A stretch of DNA of 64,000 bases from Phytoseiulus persimilis (Eukaryota; Arthropoda; Arachnida; Mesostigmata; Phytoseiidae): positions 1,922,001 to 1,986,000 of the forward strand of contig CM075102.1 in NCBI GenBank assembly GCA_037576195.1. Reading direction: 5' to 3'. Positions 33,181-43,879 of the stretch are shown here, in pieces (within the stretch, counting starts at the first letter, position 1; each line of letters begins with the position of its first letter). The position numbers were made by a program, and so were the translations under genes. The notes under the pieces were generated by a model. The model saw nothing but the letters and a program-made list of their open reading frames with translations. It did not search any database and was not told the origin of the DNA.

Positions 33181-35805
33181 ATGGTGTTCACTCGGTCAAG
33201 CGTTTCTACCGCGTCGTCGAATTTTGTGCCTGACGCGCTCGCTGTACCTTAACAACTTGGCATGTCTCCTCCCTTCTCGATTATTTCGTGGTATCGTGTA
33301 ATTTACCTCGCTGTAGCGGTCGCTGCCTCGACTGCCGCCGCCGCGGACGATGGCTATGTTGAGGCTGATGTTGCTCATGACGCGAGTTCCCCGTTGTTCT
33401 TGAGGAGCCACCGGGGCTAACAGTACTGCCGTCGATGGAAACTCATGTGGACGCCGTCAGCGACCAAGATGGCCGAGGTGGACAGGGTGGTACGCGCCAC
33501 TTGGTACCGAAAACGTAGATTTTCCGCTCACGTTGTCGCCGCCCTCTTCGGGCTTGTGCCGCACGCAAGCGTTTCAGCTTTCTTAAGCCCGGAAAGACCC
33601 TGCTCAGGCTGGAGGCCTTCGTAGAGAGGGTGGAGAATCCTCAGCCTACTATAGCTCTGCTCATCATGATCTGCCTGTGTGGTTTTCGGAAATCTTGACG
33701 AAGCTGGCAAACACTCCTCAGTCTTCTTGTCAAGCGGGACAGCCACGACGCGTTTTGTCGTGATGCTCATGGAGCTCGTTCGGTACGTTTCAAACCGTCT
33801 AAGAGCTGTCTTTGGACCCAATCGCTGGCGCGACCCTCCTACTCAGGTTACCTGCCATTTTCGTACGGAACTTCAGGGACAGGTATAGGTTGAGACGATA
33901 CCGCAGGTCTGGGTGTGAAACGTCAGTCATGCAAGGACTGCCACCTGAACGAAATGACGTCACCAGAAGTTTCATGTCACAGTGTTATGTTCTGTGTACG
34001 TGCAATGCGGCTCCGAATGCCCGAGCCAGAGGAATTCCTCATTTCTGTTCCACGACCCGCTCGGGGCTCTTCGTTCTTGAAATGATACGCGAGAATACGC
34101 AGATTTTCAAATCGAAAGATCCCCGGAAAATTGTCTACCGCACATCATCGTCCATCGCGGAGTTCGAGACTCGTGGTACAGGAGGATGTTCTTTGACCGA
34201 TAACTGATAATGAGGCCGGTTTCTCTTCTTGTCGCAGACAGTGGCAAGGATTAGAGTGTAATCTTTTATCCGATTCGTATCTCTCCTCCCGCGCATAGAT
34301 TTATACCTCCTCGCCGGCCCGGGCGAGTCTGGGTTTTTTCCTCGGACTGCTCACGGGAAACTTCGAAGGCGACGTTTGTTTCCCACTAAGTCTCGTAAAG
34401 AGCGTCTCCTTGTAAATATCTAAGCCGGCTCTGCTGGCTGGCTCGCTGTCCGTCCGTTAGACCGGGCTCGGCGGGTCCTGCCGCCATCGCCTTCGCTTCT
34501 GCTGCCACCGCTACTATGCACGACCACGTTCTCTCCATCGTCGTACGAACAGAGCTTCAAACCTCCAAATACCATAAAGGTTTCCGGTGCTACTACGAAA
34601 AAGTATCCTTCCTGCATTTTCCTCCAACTTCCTAAGGCGGCCTGTGGGCCTCCACGATGCTGGTCGTACACTGTATACGGCCATATACGCATTTATTATA
34701 TGCGTTTGCTTTCCTTAGCCCGCATCTCCCCGATTTTTTTCGCCTCGGACGCGGTGCTCTGAGGGCTCCAGAGGGATCGCGGGTCCTCTCTGTCTCGCAT
34801 TCATGACTCGAGAACCAAACAGGTCCGGATTTCCCGATGAACCGCAGATCCCATCTCTACTCGCATGGCTCATGGTCGATCGCTAAAAGATCCGAGAACA
34901 CGCGGAAACAACAGAAGAAATCGCCGAATTTCGTAGATATCTGAACTATCGTCGATGGCTCGACAAAATATTTCGGACGCTAAGGTCCGGTTCATGTGGC
35001 AGTCAGATCGCTTTGTCGTCCAGTTTTAGAATTGAAGCTTGATCATCGGGTGGCGCCGTCGTACATTGTCTCTCGTGTCTCCCTTCAAAACGGGCTCCGA
35101 CACGTCGCTCAGGGCACGTTAGAGTTTCCGGACACCACCAGAATGCAGTGGAGCATTTTTCGAGTTTCGAATATGTTGTCGCGATCTGCATGCGTTGGGC
35201 TCGCTCCGATATCTTGGGGTCGAATCTCGATCATTATCGAACAGAGATGACCAACTGTCCCGTGGCTCCGTCGCACCGGTAGATGTTATCTTACCAGCCC
35301 CTGTAAAAAGCGAAAACGTGAAATTCGTTCCGCAGGTATCCATACGAATGCTTCTGGTATTATGCTCTGGTTAACTGCGTTTGAAATGTTCATACTGTCA
35401 CCCTGAAAGAGTTCCGATGCGGAGTGTGCCCAGAGAGCTCGAACGAGACTGTGCGGGACCCGTATATATTGTCGTATGTCGTCCTATAGCTGATCTGAGC
35501 CCGCATGCCTGCTTGGAGTTCAGAGTCTGGCAGCCGATCGCTTTGAATATCGCCACAATACGGGATAGATGAACGTGGAGTTTATTAGCACACATCAAGG
35601 GGTGATTCTCCCGTCTCCATGAGCGCGTCGGGTGGAAGCCTCTAGCTGTTCTTACGGAGCTCAAGTGTAGTCTCCTTGGAAGTTCGGCCTATCTCAACGT
35701 GAACCGCTTTCCGCTCTCCCGATTCCGTCCTATCATTCATCTTTCTGTCGCCGAATCCGGCCAACGGTTCGAGTGTAGCGTTTGATGCACACCAGCGTGG
35801 ACAAC

Positions 35806-35887
35806 GGTAGCGTGGCCGAGCGGTCTAAGGCGCTGGTTTAAGGCACCAGTCTCTTCGGGGGCGTGGGTTCGAATCCCACCGCTGCCA
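35806..35887 (+). tRNA. tRNA-Leu (AAG)
   Basis: 82-nt class II tRNA with a long variable arm (TCTCTTCGGGGGC region). The acceptor GGTAGCG pairs with CGCTGCC (one G-T pair); discriminator A. The anticodon stem CTGGT/ACCAG closes loop TTAAGGC, giving AAG (IAG after deamination). Compared with the sequence usual in animals, the closing pair of that stem is T-A rather than A-T, a compensated change that keeps it paired. A TTTTT terminator lies at 35893-35897. Overlapping ORFs in this stretch are shadows. Confidence 0.97.
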
Positions 35888-35892
35888 GTATA

Positions 35893-35897
35893 TTTTT
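35893..35897 (+). terminator. Pol III terminator of tRNA-Leu
   Basis: TTTTT, six bases after the mature 3' end. Confidence 0.8.
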
Positions 35898-36397
35898 GAA
35901 TAACTTCGGCCGAAGTCCAGCTCGTCGGACGGCGAAGTGCTCTCGAACCATCGGTTCGATCTGGTGGAGACTGCGTCGTTCCTCCAAATCAGCGACGATT
36001 CGCGGGTGGCTTTCGCTCACCTTCTCTATAGAACTGCGCTGGGCTCGCTCGGCGCCCTCAAGGAGGACCATCCATCATACTTCGCGTGCAGCCGAATTTC
36101 CCTCTGGCGCACCTCGCCGCCAAGGCTACACATGTTCTGGAAAAAGCGAAGGAGAATTTTCCCACGCTAGCACATGTGTTACGGAACAGAACCGACCATG
36201 CGGCTCGGCTGCAGTGCTAGTCGCTGAGCGAGCGCCGAGATCGTGAACTACGCTTCTATGAAGCTTCTATACCCACGTCAGCTGGTCGCTCGCTGCTAGA
36301 GGTGGTGGTCTTGGTGAATAGTCACAGCTCGTTGAGTTGTCGTTGCCGGCTGAGGCGGCAGCGGGGATTTCCTTTGGGCATGTGACGAGCGTCAGAC
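35898..36397. other. Spacer between tRNA-Leu and AASDHPPT
   Basis: About 500 bp without a gene. It must hold the promoter and leader of AASDHPPT, but I found no clear TATA box or initiator. Confidence 0.5.
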
Positions 36398-37264
36398 ATG
36401 TGCATGACGGATCGATCAATGTGTACTACGGCTGCTCAGGCTTTACGAGTGATCGCGTTCAACACCGCGCGTTGGACCCCGACACGTGAAGAGTGGATTC
36501 TAGCGAACAGGTTGATCCAGCGCGATGAATCCAAAAGAATCTCAAAGTTCGCATTCAAGAAGGACGCCAAGGCTTCGATTATGGGGCGCTTGCTCCTTCG
36601 GAGGCTCTTGTCCGATTTCGGAATTCCGAATCCTGAGCTGATAAGGGACGCTGGGGAGCGACCTGCGCTCAAGAGCGCGATCGACGGATTCGACTTCAAT
36701 GTTTCCCACCAGGGAAACTTCAGCGTGGGGGCCGCTGGGTTTTGCCGATACGTCGGCGTCGACGTCATGCAAATGGGGTACTCAGGTGGTCGGACGGTCC
36801 CTGAGTTCTTTCGTCTGATGAACAGACAATTCACAGAGGACGAATGGCGCTATATCAGACGGCCGCCCGACGAGAAGGACCAAGTGGCGCATTTCTATCG
36901 AATGTGGACTCTCAAGGAAAGTTATGTGAAGGCCCTCGGGGTCGGACTCGCGATGGACCTTCGGAGAATCAACTTCAGAGTCTGCGAGGAATTGCGTCTG
37001 GACGAGCAGTTACGCTCCACCACCGTGGAGGTAGACGGCATTGCTCGACCAGAGTGGAAGTTCTACGAAACGCTGGTCGACGAAGTGCATTGCATCGCTA
37101 CCGCCGTATTCGGAGCAGACGACAAAATCGTTGACCGTTGTGAACAGATCAACTCATTCGCCCAAGTGATTTTCAATTTACAACCAGAAGCTAGCGGCGC
37201 TGACGTCGAAGACGATGATCGATTCCTGGAGGAATTGTGGTCCGGGTTCGAGAGAAAGCCCTGA
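36398..37264 (+). CDS. AASDHPPT: 4'-phosphopantetheinyl transferase (AASDHPPT family)
   Basis: This cytosolic enzyme moves the 4'-phosphopantetheine arm of coenzyme A onto a serine of carrier proteins (fatty acid synthase, the acyl carrier protein, aminoadipate-semialdehyde dehydrogenase). The 288-residue frame is intact and aligns with human AASDHPPT (about 309 residues) almost throughout. Visible features are R63 in MGRLLLRRL, NVSHQGNFSV at 101-110 in the substrate-binding segment, the VGVDVM motif with metal-binding D122, VPEFFRLMNRQFTEDEW at 134-150, and FYRMWTLKESYVKALGVGL at 166-184 with catalytic E174 and the K173/K178 pair. The C-terminus ends FLEELWSGF. There are no introns, whereas the human gene has several, so intron loss or an ancient retrocopy is likely. 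The first in-frame ATG (36398) is used; ATGs at codons 3 and 8 are also possible. An AATAAA lies 251 bp downstream. Confidence 0.95.
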   Translation: MCMTDRSMCTTAAQALRVIAFNTARWTPTREEWILANRLIQRDESKRISKFAFKKDAKASIMGRLLLRRLLSDFGIPNPELIRDAGERPALKSAIDGFDFNVSHQGNFSVGAAGFCRYVGVDVMQMGYSGGRTVPEFFRLMNRQFTEDEWRYIRRPPDEKDQVAHFYRMWTLKESYVKALGVGLAMDLRRINFRVCEELRLDEQLRSTTVEVDGIARPEWKFYETLVDEVHCIATAVFGADDKIVDRCEQINSFAQVIFNLQPEASGADVEDDDRFLEELWSGFERKP

Positions 37265-37514
37265 TTGTGGTCGTGGAATCCTCCTAGGTGCCCGATTCCT
37301 CAGTTACGGAGCTCTCATTCGAAACATGTGGCGACATGAACCCAGGAGTTCTTTGGGCCGTCGAGACCCTCGGAGAGGATGGCCGTCTTCGGTAGACAGT
37401 CGACATATTCAATTCCCTCTCTCACGACTGCGGTGCCGTGAATGTCGCAGTCGTTCAGAACAAGAACGGTATCGTCAGTATTCCTCATCATCCAGGAGAT
37501 CCGGGAAATGACTC

Positions 37515-37520
37515 AATAAA
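37515..37520 (+). promoter_or_regulatory. Polyadenylation signal of AASDHPPT
   Basis: Canonical AATAAA, the first downstream of the AASDHPPT stop codon. Confidence 0.55.
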
Positions 37521-37918
37521 GGAGAGAGCGACTCTGAAAGACAGAACACGAACTTGCGTTGATTCCTCGCTCCCCAGCGCAGTGCAATTCCAGCATGACA
37601 GCAACCAGATCCCTCTTGATGGCGGTGGTTGTGCCTGGCTCGGCCAGCCAGGGTTATTGGCGTTATTTTATTAAATTTTACCTCACAGTGCATTCCGCTC
37701 TCCATCGGTCGCTCGAATGCTTGTTGTTCGCTCGCCGGGCTCGTGATGATGGCAGTGGTGGTGGCGGTCGTCGTCTTTTTCCTGCTCCTTATCTCCCCAA
37801 ACTCGAATCGCTATTCCGTTTGAACCAACCCCAGCACACTGGCTGCAGCAGCCACCACCATCACTTCCACCGCCGCCACCACACGAAACTCCCAAACATA
37901 ATTCTGCTCTCCCCGATT

Positions 37919-37996
37919 GCCGGGCGGGCAGCCTGGCATCGTGCCTGCTCGCCCGCCCGCCCGACCGCCCGCAGTCAGTCAGTCTTTCAGTCAGCT
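37919..37996. repeat. (GCCC)n/(CAGT)n tetranucleotide mosaic
   Basis: CGGG and GCCC units, then GACC, then CAGT/TCAG units. Confidence 0.8.
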
Positions 37997-40900
37997 AGGA
38001 TGCGACGCAGCTGTGAAGGCGCTTGCGAGAAAACAGTGGATGCGAATTGTGAGCTTCCGTCAGTCACGCAGAAACTCTCACAAATCGAGGAAAGCTGGTG
38101 GAGTTTCTGACACGCCGCTCTGGCTTTCGACCACTTTGGCCTCTGATCGACCTCCTCGCGACTGTCCCGGAGCTCGTCACCCTCGTCGAGGACCTCACAG
38201 CGGTATCTGGGGGTCTTCCTATCGTCCTTGGTCCTTGTCGTTTTCGGTCCGAAGCTCGAAGGGTCGAATCGAGATCGTCCGGTCGGAGTTCTCTCCTCGA
38301 CGACAGTGGCCTCAGTCGCCCTTTCCTCGGAGACGGAGCTGGAACCGGTTCTCGAGTTGAGAGCTGAGCATCGTGGATCTGGGTTCCGGCTTCAAGAACA
38401 ACAACAGCTAATTAATGAAACATTTGGTGCGGTATTTTTTTTAAATCTGAAAAAGAGAGAGCCCGCGCGACCGACCGGCCTCGTGTTAATTTTGCGTCTC
38501 TGCGCGAAGCCGCACGGACATCAACTCAAGCGCCCGAAAATTATCTTCATTCGGAACGGAAGTCTCGCCGGATGTGAGATGTTGCTGTTTAGTTGCTGTT
38601 CTCCTTCCGGAGGCTTTCGCTCTTCCTTCGTAGCCCCGTGCTGCAGCCACCACGGCTACTGCTGCTGCCGGCGCCGGTAGTGGTGATGGTGGTGAGCCTG
38701 CTACGCCACCCTCCCTTCCTTCCTCCCGCAAGTGGCCCCCGTGCCGAATCCTGCTCCTGCAGAACATGGGGACGGCAGGGCGAAACAAAGCGTCAGGAGA
38801 AGGCAAGGAAACGAGACAGCGGAAAGGACTACCATAAAGAAGGACGACGGGTAGGGGCTGTCGACGAGGAAAGCAGCGCAAGGAGTACATCGTATTCAAC
38901 GCCTACATTTACACTGGATCCTGGGAGTTCAGACGATAATCATCCCCATTATACAGACGGGAACTCTCCAATAGACGGGCTCTATTCCGGAGTCGAGAAT
39001 CGACGGGCGTCCCCTTCTGCCGCAAAGCCTGTGGCGAATAAGGTCCTTCGCGAAAATTACGAATCACCCGATAAACGGGCATTCATAACGATTGGAGAAG
39101 AGAGACGGATATGCCCTGCAATTAGAGGCAACGCGATGCTTTGCTGTCTCTCTAGGCGGTCATTTTTCCCGGAGCTCTCGATGCCGCGTCGGAGGCGCCC
39201 GGGACCAATCAGTTCATCCTCGAACGACGTTCACCGAGACGGATTTCAGGGAATGATGCCGAGTGTACGATATTCAGAGAAAACGGGTCAATAATGAACG
39301 AAGTTTCCTACCATGAAGCCCGGCTCCCGAACTCCGGTCTGAAATGCCCTGGAAGGGGAGGTGAATGCGCTCGATGTGTTTGGGGCGAGTTGAGAACTGC
39401 CCTAGCGGGCTACTGGTCTACCCAGATACGTTATCGAATACTTCTCGAGCGCCGACATTGCGCGGCTTGTTTCGAAATCTCACCGGCCGCCAGGGCCGTG
39501 CAGGTCTCTCGCCGGAGTTCTTCGACCGAGAGATAGAGGGGAAACAAAGTGGAATTCACCCTGTGGACTGCAAATGTGAGCACGTCGTGTGATTGAAGAA
39601 TCTATGGATCGAGCTCTCATTCGTCGTGGGTCAACACGAGAGACGAGCGTTCACTAGTTTGAAGGGAACGGGACTTTCCTTCAGAGAAAAGCCTCTGTTT
39701 GTGTGAATCGATCGTGTCCACAGCTAACATTCCCTTCTTTCTCCGACTGCGCGAGTCTCTCTTCATTTCTATATTCTCCGGTTCGCTCGGTGCAGCCGAA
39801 TCCAGTCCGGTCCTCGCCTCGAGCCTATTCTTCGCGGAGGCTGTCAGCTCCTAGCCACCCCGCGCACGGATCAAAAAACGACAGGGCACCAACGGGGCCG
39901 TTCAGGACGGGGTCGCACGACCCGAGAGATGTGACCACGATCGTAAGAATCCAGATCGAAGCGAGAATCGTGACTAGCGATCGAGTCTCTTGCAGAGCGA
40001 CAAGTGTGCGCGTCGAAGTTCACCGCGAAAGACGCCAGCTCGGCAAGGTCCACGGCAAGGCTCTCCGCGCGTTAACTTATGCCGAAGAACTCCCCGTCGA
40101 ACAAGAGTCTACGCAGCACGACCTCAAATTGTAGACGCCGAACCGGGGGCACCGTGTTGGAATTCTCGGGTTGGCCTCCCCGGCCGGCCGTCATCGTCAG
40201 AGACGACGCAGTCAGCTCACCCCACCCCAGGTGCATGGGCATTGTGCAGGCGTCCATTCTCGGTCTCAGCTCTTCGAGCTCTCCGTGCTTTGTTCCGTCG
40301 AAGAAAAAGATTGAGGGGGTGGTGATGCAGCCAGGAGCGAAGCTGCTACTGCAAACCAGCGTTTATGGCTCACATCAGCTGACTGCAGTCGCTGCGGAAT
40401 GCCCTCAGTTGCCGGTCTCACGCTCGCCCCCCCCCTCCCTGAATCCCTTCCGCAACGAATACCCCTCTCTTTTAACAATGTTCCTGTTTTTCGCAACAAA
40501 GGTCCCCTCGCGAAGTTCGCCTTCATGTCCGTCAGTCAGTCAGTCACTCTGTCCGACAGGCCGACCAGGTCCATGGACGGGAGCGAGGGAAGAATTCGAA
40601 AGAACAGTTCGCGAAGCCCCCTCTTCGACGCGGGGTTCTCACGCATCGCGCCAGTTGCGGCGTCACCTGCAGAGGATCGACGCGATTTCGAGAGTTTCTG
40701 CGCGACAGAATTACGGTGTTCCTCGGGCTGGAGATCCGCCAGGCAGTTGGTCACGCACGGAACTTCCGAAGTAACGCCAGTTCCTCGAGTTTGACATGCT
40801 CAGTGATCGCAAACACGATACGTTCACCGAAGGAAGAAGATGCTATCCGACGGGAAAACGAAATGCAGCGTAATTGGGAAACCTGGAAGTTCCGATGGGA

Positions 40901-42435
40901 GACGTGATTCGGATCGGCATGCACACAAGGGAAACGACGCACAGGGTTCTCGAGAATTCGCGGAAACTCTGTGTGCAAGACCCGATCGTGTGCCATTCAA
41001 TCACACCGACGTATGAGGGGGATTATGGATGAAGTCAGGGAAATTCCTCAAGGAAAACCTTCCGTAAAAATAACAGAAAATTCGGGAGCATTCCGACCCG
41101 GAAAACTTGCAGCCAAGGAGCACTTGGATGAGGCAAAAGAGCGAGAAGTAATAGGCACTGGAAATGGAGATTTGTTATGTTCAAGGGAGCTCGAACCGTT
41201 TTCTTCCGGGATAATAGCTCGGTGAAGGCTTGAAATGTCGAACGTTAGTTCTCTCACATGGAAGTTTGAGCTCGGGCGGGAAAAAATCCGTTCCCGATTT
41301 GGACGGAACTTCGTCTTCCTCTGAAATTCGGATCTCTAGATTCCGAATTAGACGTCATTCAGAATCGATCCCCTTATTCCAGTTTCCGATTCTCTCCAGA
41401 ATCGAACCCCAAACGAAGAAATCCGGCTCGGCGGAATACGGAATCCCGTCTGAGAGGAGACCGTCGATATCGAGAAACTCGTCGAGCTCGAAACAAAGGA
41501 GGCACATGGGCTTGGTTAGCCCGTCCGTAGACTGACCGAGCGATCGAGTAACTGACCGAACGACCAACTCGGGAAGCCCGGCAACGCGTAGCTCAGCTGA
41601 ACTCTGGTCGGTCTTTTCGTCTTTTTGAAGCGGGCAGCCGCGATGGAGGCAGCAATGGTGGTGGCGGCGGCGGTAGCAGCGGTGGTGCTGCCGCTGCTGC
41701 GACTGGCCGCTTGCCCGGCCGCTGTCTCATGCTTCAGCGAATCGACTCAGGCAGCAGTAGCACCAACAGCATCTAACTGATTCATTCGTTTACCCGTCGC
41801 AAACGCGCAAGCTGGCCAACCGAACGACTGACTAACAGAGAAACTTATAAACACATCGAAGATACAAAGCGCATAAGAGAGCGCATAAGAATGGAAAGGA
41901 AGTTTGGGAAGATACAAACCACTCCGCGAACGTGTTTCACGATCAAATAAGCCGAAATACAAACGTCTGCCGCAGCATGCGAAAACATCGGGAGGCAAAA
42001 CCGCATACCCTGAAACCCCAAACCAGGAAAGAACCCCATTTCCCGAACGGAATTCCTCTCGAAAGCCGAAAGCTTTGAGTGAGCCGAGCCCCAGAATGAC
42101 GAAGTGAGCAGTGGGACTCAAACGTTCCCGTGTGTTTTTTGATGATTTCCAGATTCTATCCTCCGCTTTCGACCAGGGCAGCGAAGAAATTTGCGGAGGA
42201 GCTGACGCTGACGCGAATGGTGACTTCAACCGGAAACTCGAAAGTCGTCGTTTCGTCCCCTTCCGATCCACCACGAATAAGCCGAGATTGATTCGTTGCT
42301 CGTTGAACTCACACTCTTTTCGTCCGTTCTGGTTATCGTTATTGTACTGTGGGCAAATTTCTCTACACCGTTCGTTTCTTCGCGGCTGACGGTGTTTGGT
42401 TCGTTGCTTGGTCGGTTGGTTGGCCGTGGTCGCCA

Positions 42436-42484
42436 TCGTCGTCGTTGTTGTTGTTGCTGTTGTCGTCGTCGTCGTCGACGACGT
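42436..42484. repeat. (GTC)n(GTT)n trinucleotide tract
   Basis: GTC and GTT units alternating, ending in GTCGTCGTCGTCG followed by ACGACG. Confidence 0.8.
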
Positions 42485-42887
42485 TCCCTTCCCGTGCCAC
42501 CCTTCCCGCGTCCGCTTTGTGACTGGCTGCCAGCGGAGATGGAGCGATCGGCGGAATAGAAGAAAGCCCAGAGATGGAGCGAAGGGCCGAGGTGAAAGAG
42601 ACAGCCGACTCGCTTAACCGCATATTTCTGGAATCGCTAGTCCCCTTTCCGGGAATCTCCTGAATATCCCGGGCGCCGAGCGACGGCGAACCGGGGCCGA
42701 CGCCCGAGTCCGTGGGCGATCGCGTCGAACGTCGAGCGTCCTGGGCAACGCTTGCAGTTAAAGGTTCCCTGATGGATGTCCTTGCTGCGAGAGGTTGGGA
42801 GGATCTGTTCAAGCCGAACTCCCTTGCCGCGAATGGCCTGTACAAGACGAACCCAGCGAATCCTCTTTTTTCGGGCTCCATACGGCC

Positions 42888-42972
42888 AGCCTGCTTGCCT
42901 GCCTGCCTGCCTGCCAGCCTGCTTGGCTGCCTGGCTGACTGCCTGCCTGCCTGGTTGGCTGGCTGGCTGCTG
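42888..42972. repeat. (TGCC)n/(TGGC)n tetranucleotide tract
   Basis: TGCC units followed by GGCT units over about 85 bp. It is one of the longest tracts in the window and is read through by a spurious Leu/Ala/Cys-rich ORF. Confidence 0.85.
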
Positions 42973-43481
42973 GTTGCCGGCAGCCAGCAAAGAACGAAAA
43001 GCGAGTTCGAAGATGCCGCTACGGAAGAAAACTATCGTCGACACCGTAGTCGACGTCATCGTCGCAGTCGGCGTCGGCGTTGCTGCCGTTGTGATCGCCG
43101 TCGACGATCTCTGACGAGACTACCGGCAGCCTTTTTAACGTTTGCTGGGAAATTCAGGAGGGGGGGGGGGGACGTAGGTGAGCAAAAACTCGTTTCAATT
43201 CGCCAAGTGGAGGAACGGCACCAAAAACACTACGAGGCAACTATAAACGGTGACGTGTACGCAGCACAACGGAACGCAACAACAAAAATTGTAGAGCACG
43301 AGAAAAACAGAAGCTTCACGATAACAACAACGACAACAACCACGAAAATATTAACAGCAACAAGAAAAACAAGATCAACGCCGACAGCAGCAACTGCCGC
43401 TGCTGCTGTTTGGCCGGTCGACAGCTGTCGTCAGTCGCAAGCGGGAACTCTTAGCTAAAGCTCGCACTCTATGACGATTGC

Positions 43482-43536
43482 CCTGCCTGCCTGCCTACCC
43501 GCCTGCCTGCCCGACCAACCGTCGAGCCAGCCAGCC
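43482..43536. repeat. (TGCC)n/(GACC)n tetranucleotide tract
   Basis: TGCC units with CCCG and GACC variants. Confidence 0.8.
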
Positions 43537-43850
43537 CACGGAGGACCGAGGGCACAACAACAAACCATCGAGGAAGCTACCAAAACAGGGAGAGGTACAT
43601 GATCGTACACAACAATAACAACGGCTTTACGGGAGACAACGAGAAGTGTGAGGTGTGAGCCGTGCCGCGGCTTTCATCGTAGCGTTCTTGGACGGAGGAA
43701 GACTTTTTCGCGGGAAGAAGCACTTAGAGTTGCTCGAATTCTCCTGAATTTTTTCGCTTCCCTTTTTTCTTCGTCCACTGGAATTCAGCTATCAACCACA
43801 TTGGGCGGGAGCAGTTCTCCCGCTCTTCCTCAACCCAAGTCCCGGTTTCG

Positions 43851-43879
43851 AAAATCGGCGTCCAGGTGACGCCGATTTT
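43851..43879. repeat. 12-bp perfect hairpin with 5-nt loop and trailing T run
   Basis: AAAATCGGCGTC (43851-43862) and GACGCCGATTTT (43868-43879) are exact reverse complements separated by CAGGT. Three more T follow. It looks like a bacterial intrinsic terminator, but nothing else here is bacterial. The stem is too short for a microRNA precursor. Confidence 0.85.

Larger units (their letters stand above)
31558..35805. other. Intergenic region, no recognised gene
   Basis: Open frames are short (up to 155 codons at 32198-32665 -) and lack recognisable motifs. Tetranucleotide tracts lie at 31801-31840 and 33133-33180. No transposon ends were found. Confidence 0.45.

Noticed and set aside
38593..39294. 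233-codon + strand frame with hydrophobic N-terminus
   Set aside because: Starts at a non-ATG codon, and the hydrophobic part comes from a CTG/GTG-rich repeat; the later part is protein-like but matches nothing I know.
41747..42436. 229-codon - strand ORF with ATG
   Set aside because: No recognisable domain; its N-terminus is encoded by the GTC/GTT repeat flank. Length is compatible with chance in DNA of this GC content.
42712..43458. 248-codon ORF with a Leu/Ala/Cys-rich hydrophobic stretch
   Set aside because: The stretch is encoded by a TGCC/GGCT repeat array and the rest is low-complexity Arg/Thr; not a membrane protein.
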